A DNA stretch of 64,000 nucleotides from Dyadobacter koreensis. Its GTDB lineage: Bacteria; Bacteroidota; Bacteroidia; Cytophagales; Spirosomataceae. Below, one piece after another: positions 42,488-51,848 of the stretch. The position numbers and the translations under genes were made by a program. The DNA is taken from contig NZ_FNXY01000001.1 of assembly GCF_900108855.1 (NCBI RefSeq), forward strand, positions 434,001-498,000, written 5' to 3'. The notes beneath the pieces were generated by a model. The model was not told where the DNA came from, made no database searches, and saw only the letters and a program-made list of their open reading frames with translations. How positions within the stretch are numbered: the first letter of the stretch is position 1; each line of letters opens with the position of its first letter.

Positions 42488-43222
42488 ATGCTCAACTGGT
42501 TATTCGATAAGAAGAAAAAGGACATAAGTTTGGAAAGAATTGGGATGGATATCCACTCTCATGTAATTCCTGGCATCGATGATGGTGTAGAGACAGTCGA
42601 AGAGTCAGTACTTATGATTCAAAAAATGCAGGAATTGGGATACTCGCGTATCTTCACTACTCCCCACGTCATGTGGGACTGTTATAGAAACTCTCCTGAA
42701 ATCATTTTAGATGGTCTTAAAGACGTTAGGCTTGCTTGTAAAAAAGCAGGATTGACAATTGAGGTCAATGCGGCAGCTGAATATTTTATCGACGAGCATT
42801 TTGTTGAGATACTAACAACCGGTCAGCAATTTTTAACTTTACCGGGAAACCGGTTACTGGTAGAGCTTCCCTACTCTACTCCTCTAATGAACACGTCAGA
42901 GACGCTCTTCAAGATTATCGAGAAAGGATATCAACCTGTTTTGGCACACCCGGAGCGATACACTTATTTTTACTCGGATCCTTCGGTTTATAGGAAATTA
43001 AGTGACCAGGGGTGCGAACTTCAAGTAAACATATTATCCTTGGGTGGCTACTACGGTGATAATGTTCATAAAATGGCGGAATGGCTTTTAAAAAATGGAT
43101 TAATCACATTTTTAGGCACGGACGCACATCGCATGCAGCATCTGGACTTAATTGCTAAAGGTGACAAGGCGCAATGGCTCACAAAATACCCCTTTCAAAA
43201 CGAAAAACTTCTGAATCAATAA
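42488..43222 (+). CDS. Tyrosine-protein phosphatase of PHP type (CpsB/YwqE-like)
   Basis: 244 residues from the ATG at 42488; an ATG at 42452 is in frame but begins a less likely extension. The metal-binding motifs of the PHP fold are present: DIHSHVIPGIDDG near the N-terminus, TTPHVMWDCY, AHPERY and GTDAHR. These enzymes remove phosphate from the Wzc-like tyrosine kinase and so control capsule/EPS polymerisation and export. It opens the export block, followed by a Wza-like protein and the kinase. Confidence 0.92.
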   Translation: MLNWLFDKKKKDISLERIGMDIHSHVIPGIDDGVETVEESVLMIQKMQELGYSRIFTTPHVMWDCYRNSPEIILDGLKDVRLACKKAGLTIEVNAAAEYFIDEHFVEILTTGQQFLTLPGNRLLVELPYSTPLMNTSETLFKIIEKGYQPVLAHPERYTYFYSDPSVYRKLSDQGCELQVNILSLGGYYGDNVHKMAEWLLKNGLITFLGTDAHRMQHLDLIAKGDKAQWLTKYPFQNEKLLNQ

Positions 43223-43275
43223 GTTATCATTTTAGAATTTATTCTACATTTGTGTTAGAAATTTTTGATTTTAAA

Positions 43276-43308
43276 TTGTAGAAATGAAAATAACTTTATA
43301 TAACTTTG
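43276..43308 (+). promoter_or_regulatory. Bacteroidetes-type promoter candidate before the Wza-like gene
   Basis: TAACTTTG at 43301-43308 matches TAnnTTTG, and a TTG at 43276-43278 lies 22 bases upstream, close to the usual spacing. Transcription would start near 43313, giving a leader of about 130 bases before the gene at 43447. A second box TACATTTG is at 43245-43252 without a good upstream partner. Confidence 0.45.
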
Positions 43309-43446
43309 TCGGGATTATTAGATTATACTAATAGTGCAATTTTAATCACCTGTAAAAACCCCTTTTATCAAAATTCGTTTTGCTTGTGTAATTATTTAAA
43401 ATATAATCATTTAATAGTTATCAAACAACCATTCTAATCTCAACTT

Positions 43447-44262
43447 ATGAAGAATACGCATTCCAAGTTAACCCGATACAGCATTTACTTAGTACTACTT
43501 TACATAGTCGTATGGGGTGGAACAACTTCTTGTGTCTCACCAAAATCAATTGTATATTTTCAAGGAGATACTTTGAAGAATTCTTCTTCGCCCATCACAC
43601 AAGGCTATATTCCGAAAATTCAAACTAATGACCTCTTGTCTATCGTCGTGGGAAGTTTAAATCCAGAGGCAAACCAAATATTTAATGTTGCCAACGAATT
43701 TACGACTTTTACAAGTAATTATAGTAGTACAGGGCAAGCAAGAGCACAACCTCTAGGATATTTGGTGGATTCTCAGGGAAGCGTTGAATTACCATTAATT
43801 GGAAGAGTTAAAATTGAAGGTTTGCAAACACAAGTGGCCGCGGATACCATACGTAAACGTCTGGCTTTATACCTCAAGGAACCAACTGTTGTTGTTAGAA
43901 ATTTAAATTTTAAAGTTTCTGTGTTGGGCGAGGTTGCAAGGCCTGCGATTTACGTTATCCCAGATGAAAAAATTTCTTTGCCCGAGGTTCTTAGTTTGGC
44001 GGGTGATTTAACTATTTATGGTAAGCGTAATAATATCATGATAATTCGTGAAGAAAACGGCAACAGAAACTATGCTCGCATTGACTTAACCTCAAGAGAT
44101 ATTTTCAACTCTCCATACTACTACCTTCATAAGAATGATGTAGTTTATATTGAGCCAATAAAAGCAAAGATGTCTTCTACCGATAGGACGCTCCAATTAA
44201 CACCTCTAATAGTTAGTATAGTTACCGCAGTAACGCTAGTGTTTTACAGAGTATTACGATAG
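43447..44262 (+). CDS. Polysaccharide export lipoprotein (Wza/OPX-like, SLBB domain)
   Basis: 271 residues. A signal region followed by TTSCVSPKSIVYFQ gives a lipoprotein lipobox. The Poly_export domain is recognised by YIPKIQTNDLLSIVVGSLNP and by DSQGSVELPLIGRVKIEGLQ. An SLBB domain follows (FKVSVLGEVARPAIYVIPDE; EVLSLAGDLTIYGKRNNIMI). One membrane segment near the C-terminus (LTPLIVSIVTAVTLVFYR) is typical of the Bacteroidetes form. It forms the outer-membrane channel for the polymer, working with the kinase at 44309. Confidence 0.93.
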   Translation: MKNTHSKLTRYSIYLVLLYIVVWGGTTSCVSPKSIVYFQGDTLKNSSSPITQGYIPKIQTNDLLSIVVGSLNPEANQIFNVANEFTTFTSNYSSTGQARAQPLGYLVDSQGSVELPLIGRVKIEGLQTQVAADTIRKRLALYLKEPTVVVRNLNFKVSVLGEVARPAIYVIPDEKISLPEVLSLAGDLTIYGKRNNIMIIREENGNRNYARIDLTSRDIFNSPYYYLHKNDVVYIEPIKAKMSSTDRTLQLTPLIVSIVTAVTLVFYRVLR

Positions 44263-44308
44263 GCTTTAAATATCAACTCACTATTAGGATATATCCAACT
44301 CATTTTAT

Positions 44309-46693
44309 ATGAACAATAGCAAACAAATTGATACTTCATTGGATTATATGATTAATGAAGAGCCAGAATTTAATTTAAAGACTGTCATTAGCCGCTATCT
44401 TGGTTATTGGTATTTGTTCCCAATCTTTATTATTCTTGCTTTAACAAGTGCATTTTTTTATCTTCAGATCTCTCAACCTGTCTACAGCGCAAAGACTAGT
44501 ATTTTAATTAAAGATGAGAAAAAAGGTCTTGGTGGAGCGCAGGGTGACATGCTCTCCGAACTTAGTAACCAATTTGGAGGAAATAAATTGGTTGAAAACG
44601 AATTGGAGATCTTGAAATCCCAGACAATAATGGAGCAGATTGTAAAAGATTTAAATTTGGATGTAGCGTACACTACTAAGGATGGCCTCAAAACAATAAA
44701 CCTCTATTCAATATGTCCAATAATTGTTAAACCCGAGATCATTACTGAAAGGGGGCTTGAAGAACCGCTTGTAATACATCTGGAAGACAGTACGCACTTT
44801 AGGTTTAATGACGAGGATAAAGTCCATACTTTTGGTAAGAGATTTAATAACGCCTGGGGAGCATTTGTCGTATCGAAAGGTAAGGACTCTCCATACGAAG
44901 ATATAACCATCACGTTCACTGACGTAAAAAAACTCGCTGAGATGATGCTTGGGCGATTAACAGTTGAACAACCTAACATAAAAAGTACAGTCATTGAGCT
45001 AACTTACGAAGATGTATCTATCCAAAGAGGTAAAGATGTACTAAACAAGCTGTTAGATGTGTATGTACAGTCATCTTTAAATGACAAGAACAGCGAAGCA
45101 AGCAATACTTTGAAGTTTATAGAAACGCGTCTAGGATTAATAACAGGAGAACTAGGTGACGTCGAAAAAGATGTGGAATCGTACAAAACTTCCAAGGGTA
45201 TAACGGACATTAGCGCCGAATCTCAATTGTTTTTAGAAAACATAAAGGAAAACGATTCGAAGCTTAATGAAGTCAATACTCAAATCAGTATTCTTGAAAG
45301 CGTAGACACTTACATAAAAAATGCTGGCGATGGAGCCGTCGCTCCTGCGACTTACATGATTAATGATCCGGTCCTTGTGTCACTTTTGACAAAGTTTAAC
45401 GAACTTGAACTCCAGAGAGAACGGTATGCACGAACAACCACAGCCAATAACCCATTGCTAGAGACTATCAACACTCAGTTGGAGGGCACTAGGCAAGCAA
45501 TCCGTGAAAATGTCCAAAATCTTCGCCGAGGAATGGATGTCACAAAGCAAAATCTTCAAGGTATCAATACCAGATTCTCTGCCGGTCTTCGCAGTATTCC
45601 CCAGAAGGAACGAGAATTTGTTGGAATTAAAAGACAGCAAAGCATCAAAGAGGGCTTATATCTTTATTTGCTTCAAAAAAGAGAAGAAACTGCATTAATG
45701 TATGCATCTACGGTGACTGACAGCAGATTAATTGACGCACCAATTTCTTCTTTTGATCCAGTGAAGCCTAAAAAAGCTTTGATTTGGCTTGGCTCAGGTG
45801 CTGCGGGAGTGATTATTCCATTACTACTGATTAACCTTTTATTCCTGTTGAATAATACAGTTCAAAACAAGGAGGATATTGAGAGAACTTCGCACGTATC
45901 GATTATAGGTGAAATTGGACAAATGAAAACTATAAAAGGTGCTCCCGGCGAAGATGCAATAATCAAGATGACTAGTAGAAGTGCTGTTGCTGAACAATTT
46001 CGAGCACTTAGGACAAATCTTCAGTATTTGGGTGATGGTACATGTAGAGTATTAATGTTTACTTCGTCGATCGGTGGGGAAGGCAAAAGTTTCGTAAGTA
46101 TTAATCTCGCAGCAAGTCTAGCGTATTCAGATAAAAAAGTATTATTGATAGGACTGGATCTTCGGAAACCCACATTACACGAAAGACTTCAAGTTCCAAA
46201 TCAATATGGAGTTTCCAACTGCTTGATTGGACAAGGGAGATCTAAGGATTACATTCAAACTACAATTGTCCATCCGAAATTTGATGTTTTGACTAGCGGT
46301 CCCATTCCTCCCAATCCTTCAGAGCTTCTTAGTAATGGAAGACTACAAAGCCTCTTAGCTGACTTAAGGCAAGAGTATGACTATATTCTTATTGACTCGC
46401 CTCCATATGGACTAGTAACCGACTCTTCATTAATTTCCGAATATGTTGATGCAACACTTTATTTGGTGCGTTACGATTATACCTTAATGGATCATCTTAA
46501 GAGGATTGGTGAATTACATCGCGCTCGGAGATTCGCAAATTTATCGATTATTTTCAACGGCGTTGGCTACGGAGCAGGATATGGATATGGATATGGATAC
46601 GGAGGATATGGATATGGATATTACGGAGATGAAAAAGAAACAAAAATCCATACGCTAGGTTATCGGTTAAAAAAGATGGTTGGGAAAGTTTAA
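44309..46693 (+). CDS. Wzc-like chain-length determinant and BY-kinase
   Basis: 794 residues. The Wzz domain is at the N-terminus with a first membrane segment (YLFPIFIILALTSAFFYLQI). A coiled-coil periplasmic part follows, then a second membrane segment at about residues 488-510. The cytoplasmic tyrosine kinase has Walker A GGEGKS at 589-594 and the following LLIGLDLRKPTLHERL (Walker A'), then ILIDSPP (Walker B). The C-terminus carries a tyrosine cluster: nine Tyr in about 20 residues as Gly-Tyr repeats, encoded by GGATAT hexamers at 46577-46624. Autophosphorylation of such clusters regulates polymer length. It follows Wza closely and is the substrate of the PHP phosphatase. Confidence 0.95.
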   Translation: MNNSKQIDTSLDYMINEEPEFNLKTVISRYLGYWYLFPIFIILALTSAFFYLQISQPVYSAKTSILIKDEKKGLGGAQGDMLSELSNQFGGNKLVENELEILKSQTIMEQIVKDLNLDVAYTTKDGLKTINLYSICPIIVKPEIITERGLEEPLVIHLEDSTHFRFNDEDKVHTFGKRFNNAWGAFVVSKGKDSPYEDITITFTDVKKLAEMMLGRLTVEQPNIKSTVIELTYEDVSIQRGKDVLNKLLDVYVQSSLNDKNSEASNTLKFIETRLGLITGELGDVEKDVESYKTSKGITDISAESQLFLENIKENDSKLNEVNTQISILESVDTYIKNAGDGAVAPATYMINDPVLVSLLTKFNELELQRERYARTTTANNPLLETINTQLEGTRQAIRENVQNLRRGMDVTKQNLQGINTRFSAGLRSIPQKEREFVGIKRQQSIKEGLYLYLLQKREETALMYASTVTDSRLIDAPISSFDPVKPKKALIWLGSGAAGVIIPLLLINLLFLLNNTVQNKEDIERTSHVSIIGEIGQMKTIKGAPGEDAIIKMTSRSAVAEQFRALRTNLQYLGDGTCRVLMFTSSIGGEGKSFVSINLAASLAYSDKKVLLIGLDLRKPTLHERLQVPNQYGVSNCLIGQGRSKDYIQTTIVHPKFDVLTSGPIPPNPSELLSNGRLQSLLADLRQEYDYILIDSPPYGLVTDSSLISEYVDATLYLVRYDYTLMDHLKRIGELHRARRFANLSIIFNGVGYGAGYGYGYGYGGYGYGYYGDEKETKIHTLGYRLKKMVGKV
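46577..46624 (+). repeat. GGATAT hexanucleotide repeat encoding Gly-Tyr units
   Basis: Three GGATAT units, one GGATAC, a single GGA, three more GGATAT and TAC run in frame and encode repeated Gly-Tyr. They form the tyrosine tail of the BY-kinase. Loss or gain of a hexamer keeps the frame but changes the number of tyrosines, so slipped-strand variation is possible. Confidence 0.85.
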
Positions 46694-47005
46694 AAAATAA
46701 AAGGATATAAAGCCTAATTTGACTTTAAACAAGATAGAAACATGTTCATTAGCGGGCTTGCTTGTATCCAAACAATGCTAACACATTGTTATTCAGACAT
46801 TGGATTTAATAGCTACAATCTTCTAAAGATTCATTTAATGGTATTATTTTCAAAATACAAAAATACACTTTGGGTTTATAACAAAGTATTATCGTTTACT
46901 CAACGTTTATAAAAATTTTAAACTCTAACCTTTACTCTCTTTATCTGGTATAGGATCATCAATTTTTATTTTTTATCGAGCTCTCTAAATATTTAATCTA
47001 GACTT
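46694..47005. other. Intergenic region between kinase and UDP-glucose dehydrogenase genes
   Basis: No gene and no clear terminator is seen in 312 AT-rich bases. The spacing suggests that the dehydrogenase gene starts a new transcript, but I find no exact TAnnTTTG box. Confidence 0.4.
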
Positions 47006-48328
47006 ATGAAAATAGCGATTATCGGAACAGGATATGTGGGACTTGTAACTGGGACGTGCTTTGCTGAAACTGGCAACGAAGTGATTTGTGTTGATATCGA
47101 TTCTGCAAAAGTCAGCCGAATGCAAAATGGAGAAATTCCTATTTACGAACCAGGTTTGAAAGTTCTGTTCGACAGAAATATAGAAGAGGGAAGACTCAAG
47201 TTCACCACAAGTTTGAAAGAAGGTATTAAGGATGCAGAAATAATCTTTCTCGCCTTGCCTACTCCTCCTGGAGAAGACGGCTCTGCCGATCTAAAATATA
47301 TTCTCGGTGTAGCTCAGGATTTAGGCCCCATTTTAGAAAACTATGTTGTTATTGTAGACAAAAGCACAGTGCCGGTAGGAACCGCTGAGAAAGTGCGACT
47401 CGCAATTCAGAAAAATACAACGGTTCAATTTGATGTCGTTTCAAACCCAGAATTTTTGAGAGAAGGAGTCGCAGTTGACGATTTTATGAAGCCTGAACGG
47501 GTTGTTGTTGGAACAACATCTGAAAGAGCTAAAAGAGTAATTGAGAATTTATATGCACCTTTGGTCCGTCAGGGAAATCCGGTAATCTTCATGGATGAAA
47601 GATCTGCTGAAATGACAAAGTATGCTGCTAATTCGTTTCTTGCCATGAAGATCACATTCATGAATGAAATTGCAAATTTGTGTGAAAAAGTGGGAGCTAA
47701 TGTCGATGATATTAGGAAAGGTATTGGAACGGATAGTCGCATTGGAAAAAGGTTTTTATTCGCGGGTATAGGTTACGGTGGGAGTTGCTTTCCAAAGGAC
47801 GTACAGGCTCTGGCAAAAACAGCGGATGATTATGGCTATGATTTTAAAACATTAAAATCTATAATGGCAGTGAATGGTGTACAGAAAACAAAATTAATTC
47901 CTATTCTTGAAGATTATTTTAATGGTGAACTTGAAGGCAAAACCATTGCGGTATGGGGATTAGCGTTCAAGCCTTATACTGACGACATAAGAGACGCACC
48001 AGCCTTGGAAAATATTCGCAAACTTATTTCAGCAGGCGCGAACGTAACTGTGTATGATCCTGAAGCTATGGAAAATGTCAAGCGCATCTTTCCGCAAATC
48101 ACGTACTGCCACACCGCTTATGCTGCACTTGATGAAGCCGATGCTTTAATGATATTTACGGAATGGCCGCAATTCCGAACTCCCGATTTTGAAAAAATGA
48201 GCCGTCTTCTGAAAGAAAAAGTGATTTTTGATGGTAGAAACCTTTACGAACTCAATCTAATGCGTGAGCAGGGTTTCAACTACTTCAGCATTGGTCGAGA
48301 TTCAGTACATTTCACCGAATTTGCGTAA
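47006..48328 (+). CDS. ugd: UDP-glucose 6-dehydrogenase
   Basis: 440 residues. The NAD-binding motif GTGYVGLVTGTCFAETG begins at residue 7. The catalytic cysteine is C261 in GYGGSCFPKD. STVPVGT and NPEFLREGVAVDDFMKPERV are diagnostic for the UDP-glucose/GDP-mannose dehydrogenase family, and the usual length and Ugd-like ending are present. It makes UDP-glucuronate, giving an acidic sugar for the exopolysaccharide. A second, more distant member lies at 56496-57800. It is followed 16 bases later by the manC copy 2. Confidence 0.93.
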   Translation: MKIAIIGTGYVGLVTGTCFAETGNEVICVDIDSAKVSRMQNGEIPIYEPGLKVLFDRNIEEGRLKFTTSLKEGIKDAEIIFLALPTPPGEDGSADLKYILGVAQDLGPILENYVVIVDKSTVPVGTAEKVRLAIQKNTTVQFDVVSNPEFLREGVAVDDFMKPERVVVGTTSERAKRVIENLYAPLVRQGNPVIFMDERSAEMTKYAANSFLAMKITFMNEIANLCEKVGANVDDIRKGIGTDSRIGKRFLFAGIGYGGSCFPKDVQALAKTADDYGYDFKTLKSIMAVNGVQKTKLIPILEDYFNGELEGKTIAVWGLAFKPYTDDIRDAPALENIRKLISAGANVTVYDPEAMENVKRIFPQITYCHTAYAALDEADALMIFTEWPQFRTPDFEKMSRLLKEKVIFDGRNLYELNLMREQGFNYFSIGRDSVHFTEFA

Positions 48329-48344
48329 GTAAATTTAAACTGCA

Positions 48345-49346
48345 ATGGCAACTATAAACGTGATATTATCGGGTGGCGTTGGCAGCCGCCTCTGGCCAGT
48401 ATCCAGAAAATCGATGCCTAAGCAGTACATTCCCATGTTTAGCGATAAATCCTTGTTTCAGTTGACGGCTGAACGCAACAAGAGTCTTGTAAACGCGGCA
48501 GTTGTGGTAGGAAATAAAGACAATTATCTTCTTTCCCAGGCAGATATGATCAGGTCCGGCGTGCACATGTATTCCGAAATTATTGAGGCGGCGCCAAGGA
48601 ACACTGCGGCAGCCATTGCTTTTGCAGCTTTTGACTTGAATCTCGACGATGTAATTCTTGTTACTCCGTCCGACCATATTATCACCAATGAGGAGGCTTA
48701 TGCCAAAGCGGTCAAGGAAGCTGTTTCGCTGGCATATAAAGGTTATGTCGTAACGTTCGGCATCACGCCATACAAGCCTGAAACTGGCTATGGTTACATA
48801 GAATATAAAGGAAATGAAGTGATATCTTTCCGGGAAAAGCCTAATCTTTCGACAGCAGAACTCTTTATCGAGCAGGGAAATTTTCTTTGGAACAGCGGTA
48901 TGTTCTGTTTTCAGGCAGGTGTATATCTGGAAGAGCTAAAAGGATTTGAACCGGAAATTTATGAGACTTCCTTAAAAACCTGGGAAGCTCGTAATGGCGC
49001 GTTTCTTCCTGAAACCGAGACAATGCAGATTCCTTCGGTCAGCGTAGATTATGCGGTGATGGAAAGATCTTCCAGGATCAAAGTGGTTCAGTCAACCTTT
49101 GGCTGGTCAGATCTGGGCTCGTTCGAATCGATCTGGGAGCACTGGGAACAGCAGGGTGAAGCACACCGCTTCAAGCAAAACAACTGCGTAGTTGGTTCGA
49201 CGAAGCATGTTGAATTCTTGGGCGTCAGTAATCTGATGCTCATTGAGAGTAGCGATGCTATCTTGATTCTAGAGAAGAGCAATTCCCAAGATGTTAAAAA
49301 AATATTTCATCGTTTGGAGAAGGAGAACCCTGATTTAGTTAATTAA
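48345..49346 (+). CDS. manC: Mannose-1-phosphate guanylyltransferase, copy 2
   Basis: 333 residues with the same motifs as copy 1: ILSGGVGSRLWPVSRKSMPK and FREKPN. I count about 32 differing residues out of 333 relative to copy 1, nearly all in the first 140 and the last 45. In between the DNA is almost the same even at silent sites. Both copies look active. This one probably supplies GDP-mannose for the AlgD-like enzyme and mannosyltransferases of the operon. The two copies face opposite directions and form inverted repeats of about 1 kb that enclose the intervening 9-kb segment. Confidence 0.95.
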   Translation: MATINVILSGGVGSRLWPVSRKSMPKQYIPMFSDKSLFQLTAERNKSLVNAAVVVGNKDNYLLSQADMIRSGVHMYSEIIEAAPRNTAAAIAFAAFDLNLDDVILVTPSDHIITNEEAYAKAVKEAVSLAYKGYVVTFGITPYKPETGYGYIEYKGNEVISFREKPNLSTAELFIEQGNFLWNSGMFCFQAGVYLEELKGFEPEIYETSLKTWEARNGAFLPETETMQIPSVSVDYAVMERSSRIKVVQSTFGWSDLGSFESIWEHWEQQGEAHRFKQNNCVVGSTKHVEFLGVSNLMLIESSDAILILEKSNSQDVKKIFHRLEKENPDLVN

Positions 49347-49442
49347 TAAATATCTATTATTTACCAAACTTGTTCAGAGTGGAGCTAATGTCAGTGTAAC
49401 CGCTTGGATAATTTAGTTAGCGATAACTTAAAATGATTTAAA

Positions 49443-50843
49443 ATGAATTCAGGAGTAAGTTTATACAAGAATACCCTAATATACTCTGTTGGCACATTTG
49501 GTTCTAAACTGATTTCATTTTTGATTGTGCCGCTTTATTCGTTTTACCTAACCAAAGCACAACTAGGCTACTATGATTTAGTATTAACAACAATAAGTCT
49601 AGCAGTCCCTTTTATAACAGTTCAGATAGCGGATGCAGCTTATCGATGGTTACTTGAAGATCCTGAAGGAAATAGAATTAAGCAGACGGAAATCATTACA
49701 ACAGGCTCAATTATTCTATTATTTAGCTACTTTATATTTTCAATTTTATTTGCAATAATTTCATTGCTAATTGAAACGGAGTATAAGCTTTTATTTTTTA
49801 TAATATTAATTGTATCGTCCACATTACCTTATCTACAGCGAATTATACGGGGTTTAGGGCATACTCAACTGTATGCCATAGTTGGAATTTTGGCCCCTAT
49901 TCTTTTACTGGTTTTCAGTTCACTATTCCTTTATTTTTCCAAAGACAAACTATTTGGCCTGCTCGTTGCATTGGTAGCATCCAATTCTCTTGTTATTCTA
50001 GTAATCTTGCTCAAATCTCGAGTTTATAAATTTTATGAATTAAGATCTTTTAACATCGCAACCGCTAAAGAATTATTATCATATTCGTTACCCTTAATTC
50101 CAAACGCAATAAGTTGGTGGATGATAAATGCAGCGAATAGGTACATTATTTTAAGCTATCTTGGAGCGGACTTTAATGGCGTGTTTGCCATTTCTAATAA
50201 GTTTCCGTCAATAATATTAATTATAAATAGTGTTTTTATGCTTGCCTGGCAAGATCATATTTTAAACGACACACAAAATAAACAGGACTACACCAGATAT
50301 TTTAAAACATTCATGACCTTGCAATTATCAATAGTTTTATTTCTGGTTGCAATCTCAAAATATTTGGTTAAGTATCTTGTAGATCCTAAGTTTTTTGACT
50401 CGTGGCAATATATGCCTTTTTTAATGCTGGGCGTTGCGTTTTCGTCATTTTCAGCATTTTTAGGTAGCGGATATATAAAACTTAAGGATACCAAAGGATT
50501 ATTTGTAACCACTATCGTCGGCGGAATAGTTAACATCGTCACGACTATTTTGTTAATCCAAAAAATAGGATTGTTCGCTCCTGCACTTGGCACTTTAATT
50601 GGCTTTGCTGTCCTCTGGATAATAAGAATTAATCACACAAATTCATTATTCAACATCGAGATTGATAAAACTTTGCTTGCAGTATTACTGGTATTTATCT
50701 TTATATCAATGTATCTGGTATTCATTAATGTTGGACTTGTTGATTATTCGTTGATAGCAATATCGCTTTTACTAACGTTTTTTTTCAACAAAGATTTGTT
50801 TGAAAAATTGTTTAACAAAATTACCAAATTAGTCCTCAAATAA
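49443..50843 (+). CDS. Polysaccharide flippase (Wzx-like)
   Basis: 466 residues with about 12-14 hydrophobic segments, beginning SVGTFGSKLISFLIVPLYSFYL, the classical start of Wzx/MATE-type polysaccharide transporters. The protein moves the lipid-linked repeat unit across the inner membrane. From here to about 59724 the sequence is conspicuously AT-rich, unlike the genes before it. It is the first gene of that block and is followed after 11 bases by the pyruvyl transferase. Confidence 0.92.
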   Translation: MNSGVSLYKNTLIYSVGTFGSKLISFLIVPLYSFYLTKAQLGYYDLVLTTISLAVPFITVQIADAAYRWLLEDPEGNRIKQTEIITTGSIILLFSYFIFSILFAIISLLIETEYKLLFFIILIVSSTLPYLQRIIRGLGHTQLYAIVGILAPILLLVFSSLFLYFSKDKLFGLLVALVASNSLVILVILLKSRVYKFYELRSFNIATAKELLSYSLPLIPNAISWWMINAANRYIILSYLGADFNGVFAISNKFPSIILIINSVFMLAWQDHILNDTQNKQDYTRYFKTFMTLQLSIVLFLVAISKYLVKYLVDPKFFDSWQYMPFLMLGVAFSSFSAFLGSGYIKLKDTKGLFVTTIVGGIVNIVTTILLIQKIGLFAPALGTLIGFAVLWIIRINHTNSLFNIEIDKTLLAVLLVFIFISMYLVFINVGLVDYSLIAISLLLTFFFNKDLFEKLFNKITKLVLK

Positions 50844-50854
50844 AATCTTACATA

Positions 50855-51823
50855 ATGGGAAATTTTCAAAAACTCAGCGTACTGAAAAATAAAGTTTATG
50901 ATGCTCTAGACCCTTTAATAACTCAAGATTATGTTTTACTAGATATTCCAGATCACAAGAACATAGGCGATAATTTGATTTGGGCTGGCGAGCTTAAATA
51001 TCTTTCAAGGCTAAAATATAGAATGTTATATTCTTCAAATTTATATCTCACGGATTTTAGCAAAATACCTAATAATTGTACAATACTGTTAAATGGAGGT
51101 GGTAATTTTGGAGACCTTTGGAGGGTTGTCCAGAATTTCAGAAATAAGGTAATTCAAAACTTCCCTAACAACAAGATTGTAATCTTCCCAGTATCCGTAC
51201 ATTATGAGGACATTAACAATTTAAAAAAAGACGCAGAAATTTTTAATTCTCATAGGGACATTTCAATCTGCGTTAGAGACATAAGATCTTATGATTTACT
51301 TAAAAAAAACTTTAACAGTAAGATCTTTTTAATACCAGATATGGCCTTTTGCCTTGATTTTAATGATGCAGTTTCCCTTCAAAAAACAAATAAAACATTG
51401 CTTCTCCTCAGAAAGGATAAAGAAGCAAATCCAGAGATAGAAGAAATTATTAGACATAACCTCAATGGTAGAAGTTATCAAACCGCTGACTGGCCAACAT
51501 TTTCGGACCGCGTCCCATTGACGGAAAAGTTCATGAAAGTTTTTGATAAAAAAATTGCAAAGCACTTGATTAAAGTGCCCCTTTTAGGAAGCCTTATTGA
51601 TCCCAAGCATGGAATAAAAAACAAAAACTCCATGGATAATTATATAAGAATTGGAGTGGATTTCATTAATGAGTTTGATGAGATTTACTCAACAAGGCTC
51701 CATGTCTTTATTTTATCAGTCCTGCTCAATAAAAAGGTTTACATAATAGACAATTCTTATGGAAAAAATAGTAATTTCTACAAGACTTGGATGTATGACT
51801 TCGAAAATGTCGAATTATTATAG
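50855..51823 (+). CDS. Polysaccharide pyruvyl transferase family protein
   Basis: 322 residues with no signal peptide. The family pattern is seen in LLDIPDHKNIGDNLIWAGEL and LLNGGGNFGDLWR near the N-terminus, then FPVSVHYED, and in STRLHVFILSVLLNKKVYII with DNSYGKNSNFY near the C-terminus. Enzymes of this family add a pyruvate ketal to a hexose of the repeat unit, giving a negative charge. It lies between the flippase and a glycosyltransferase, as expected for a decoration gene. Confidence 0.88.
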   Translation: MGNFQKLSVLKNKVYDALDPLITQDYVLLDIPDHKNIGDNLIWAGELKYLSRLKYRMLYSSNLYLTDFSKIPNNCTILLNGGGNFGDLWRVVQNFRNKVIQNFPNNKIVIFPVSVHYEDINNLKKDAEIFNSHRDISICVRDIRSYDLLKKNFNSKIFLIPDMAFCLDFNDAVSLQKTNKTLLLLRKDKEANPEIEEIIRHNLNGRSYQTADWPTFSDRVPLTEKFMKVFDKKIAKHLIKVPLLGSLIDPKHGIKNKNSMDNYIRIGVDFINEFDEIYSTRLHVFILSVLLNKKVYIIDNSYGKNSNFYKTWMYDFENVELL

Positions 51824-51848
51824 TTATAAAGAATTAAATATCTGAGAA

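Noticed and set aside
46577..46624. Short tandem repeats taken as a possible CRISPR
   Set aside because: The units are in-frame GGATAT hexamers inside the kinase gene with no spacers; they encode Gly-Tyr.
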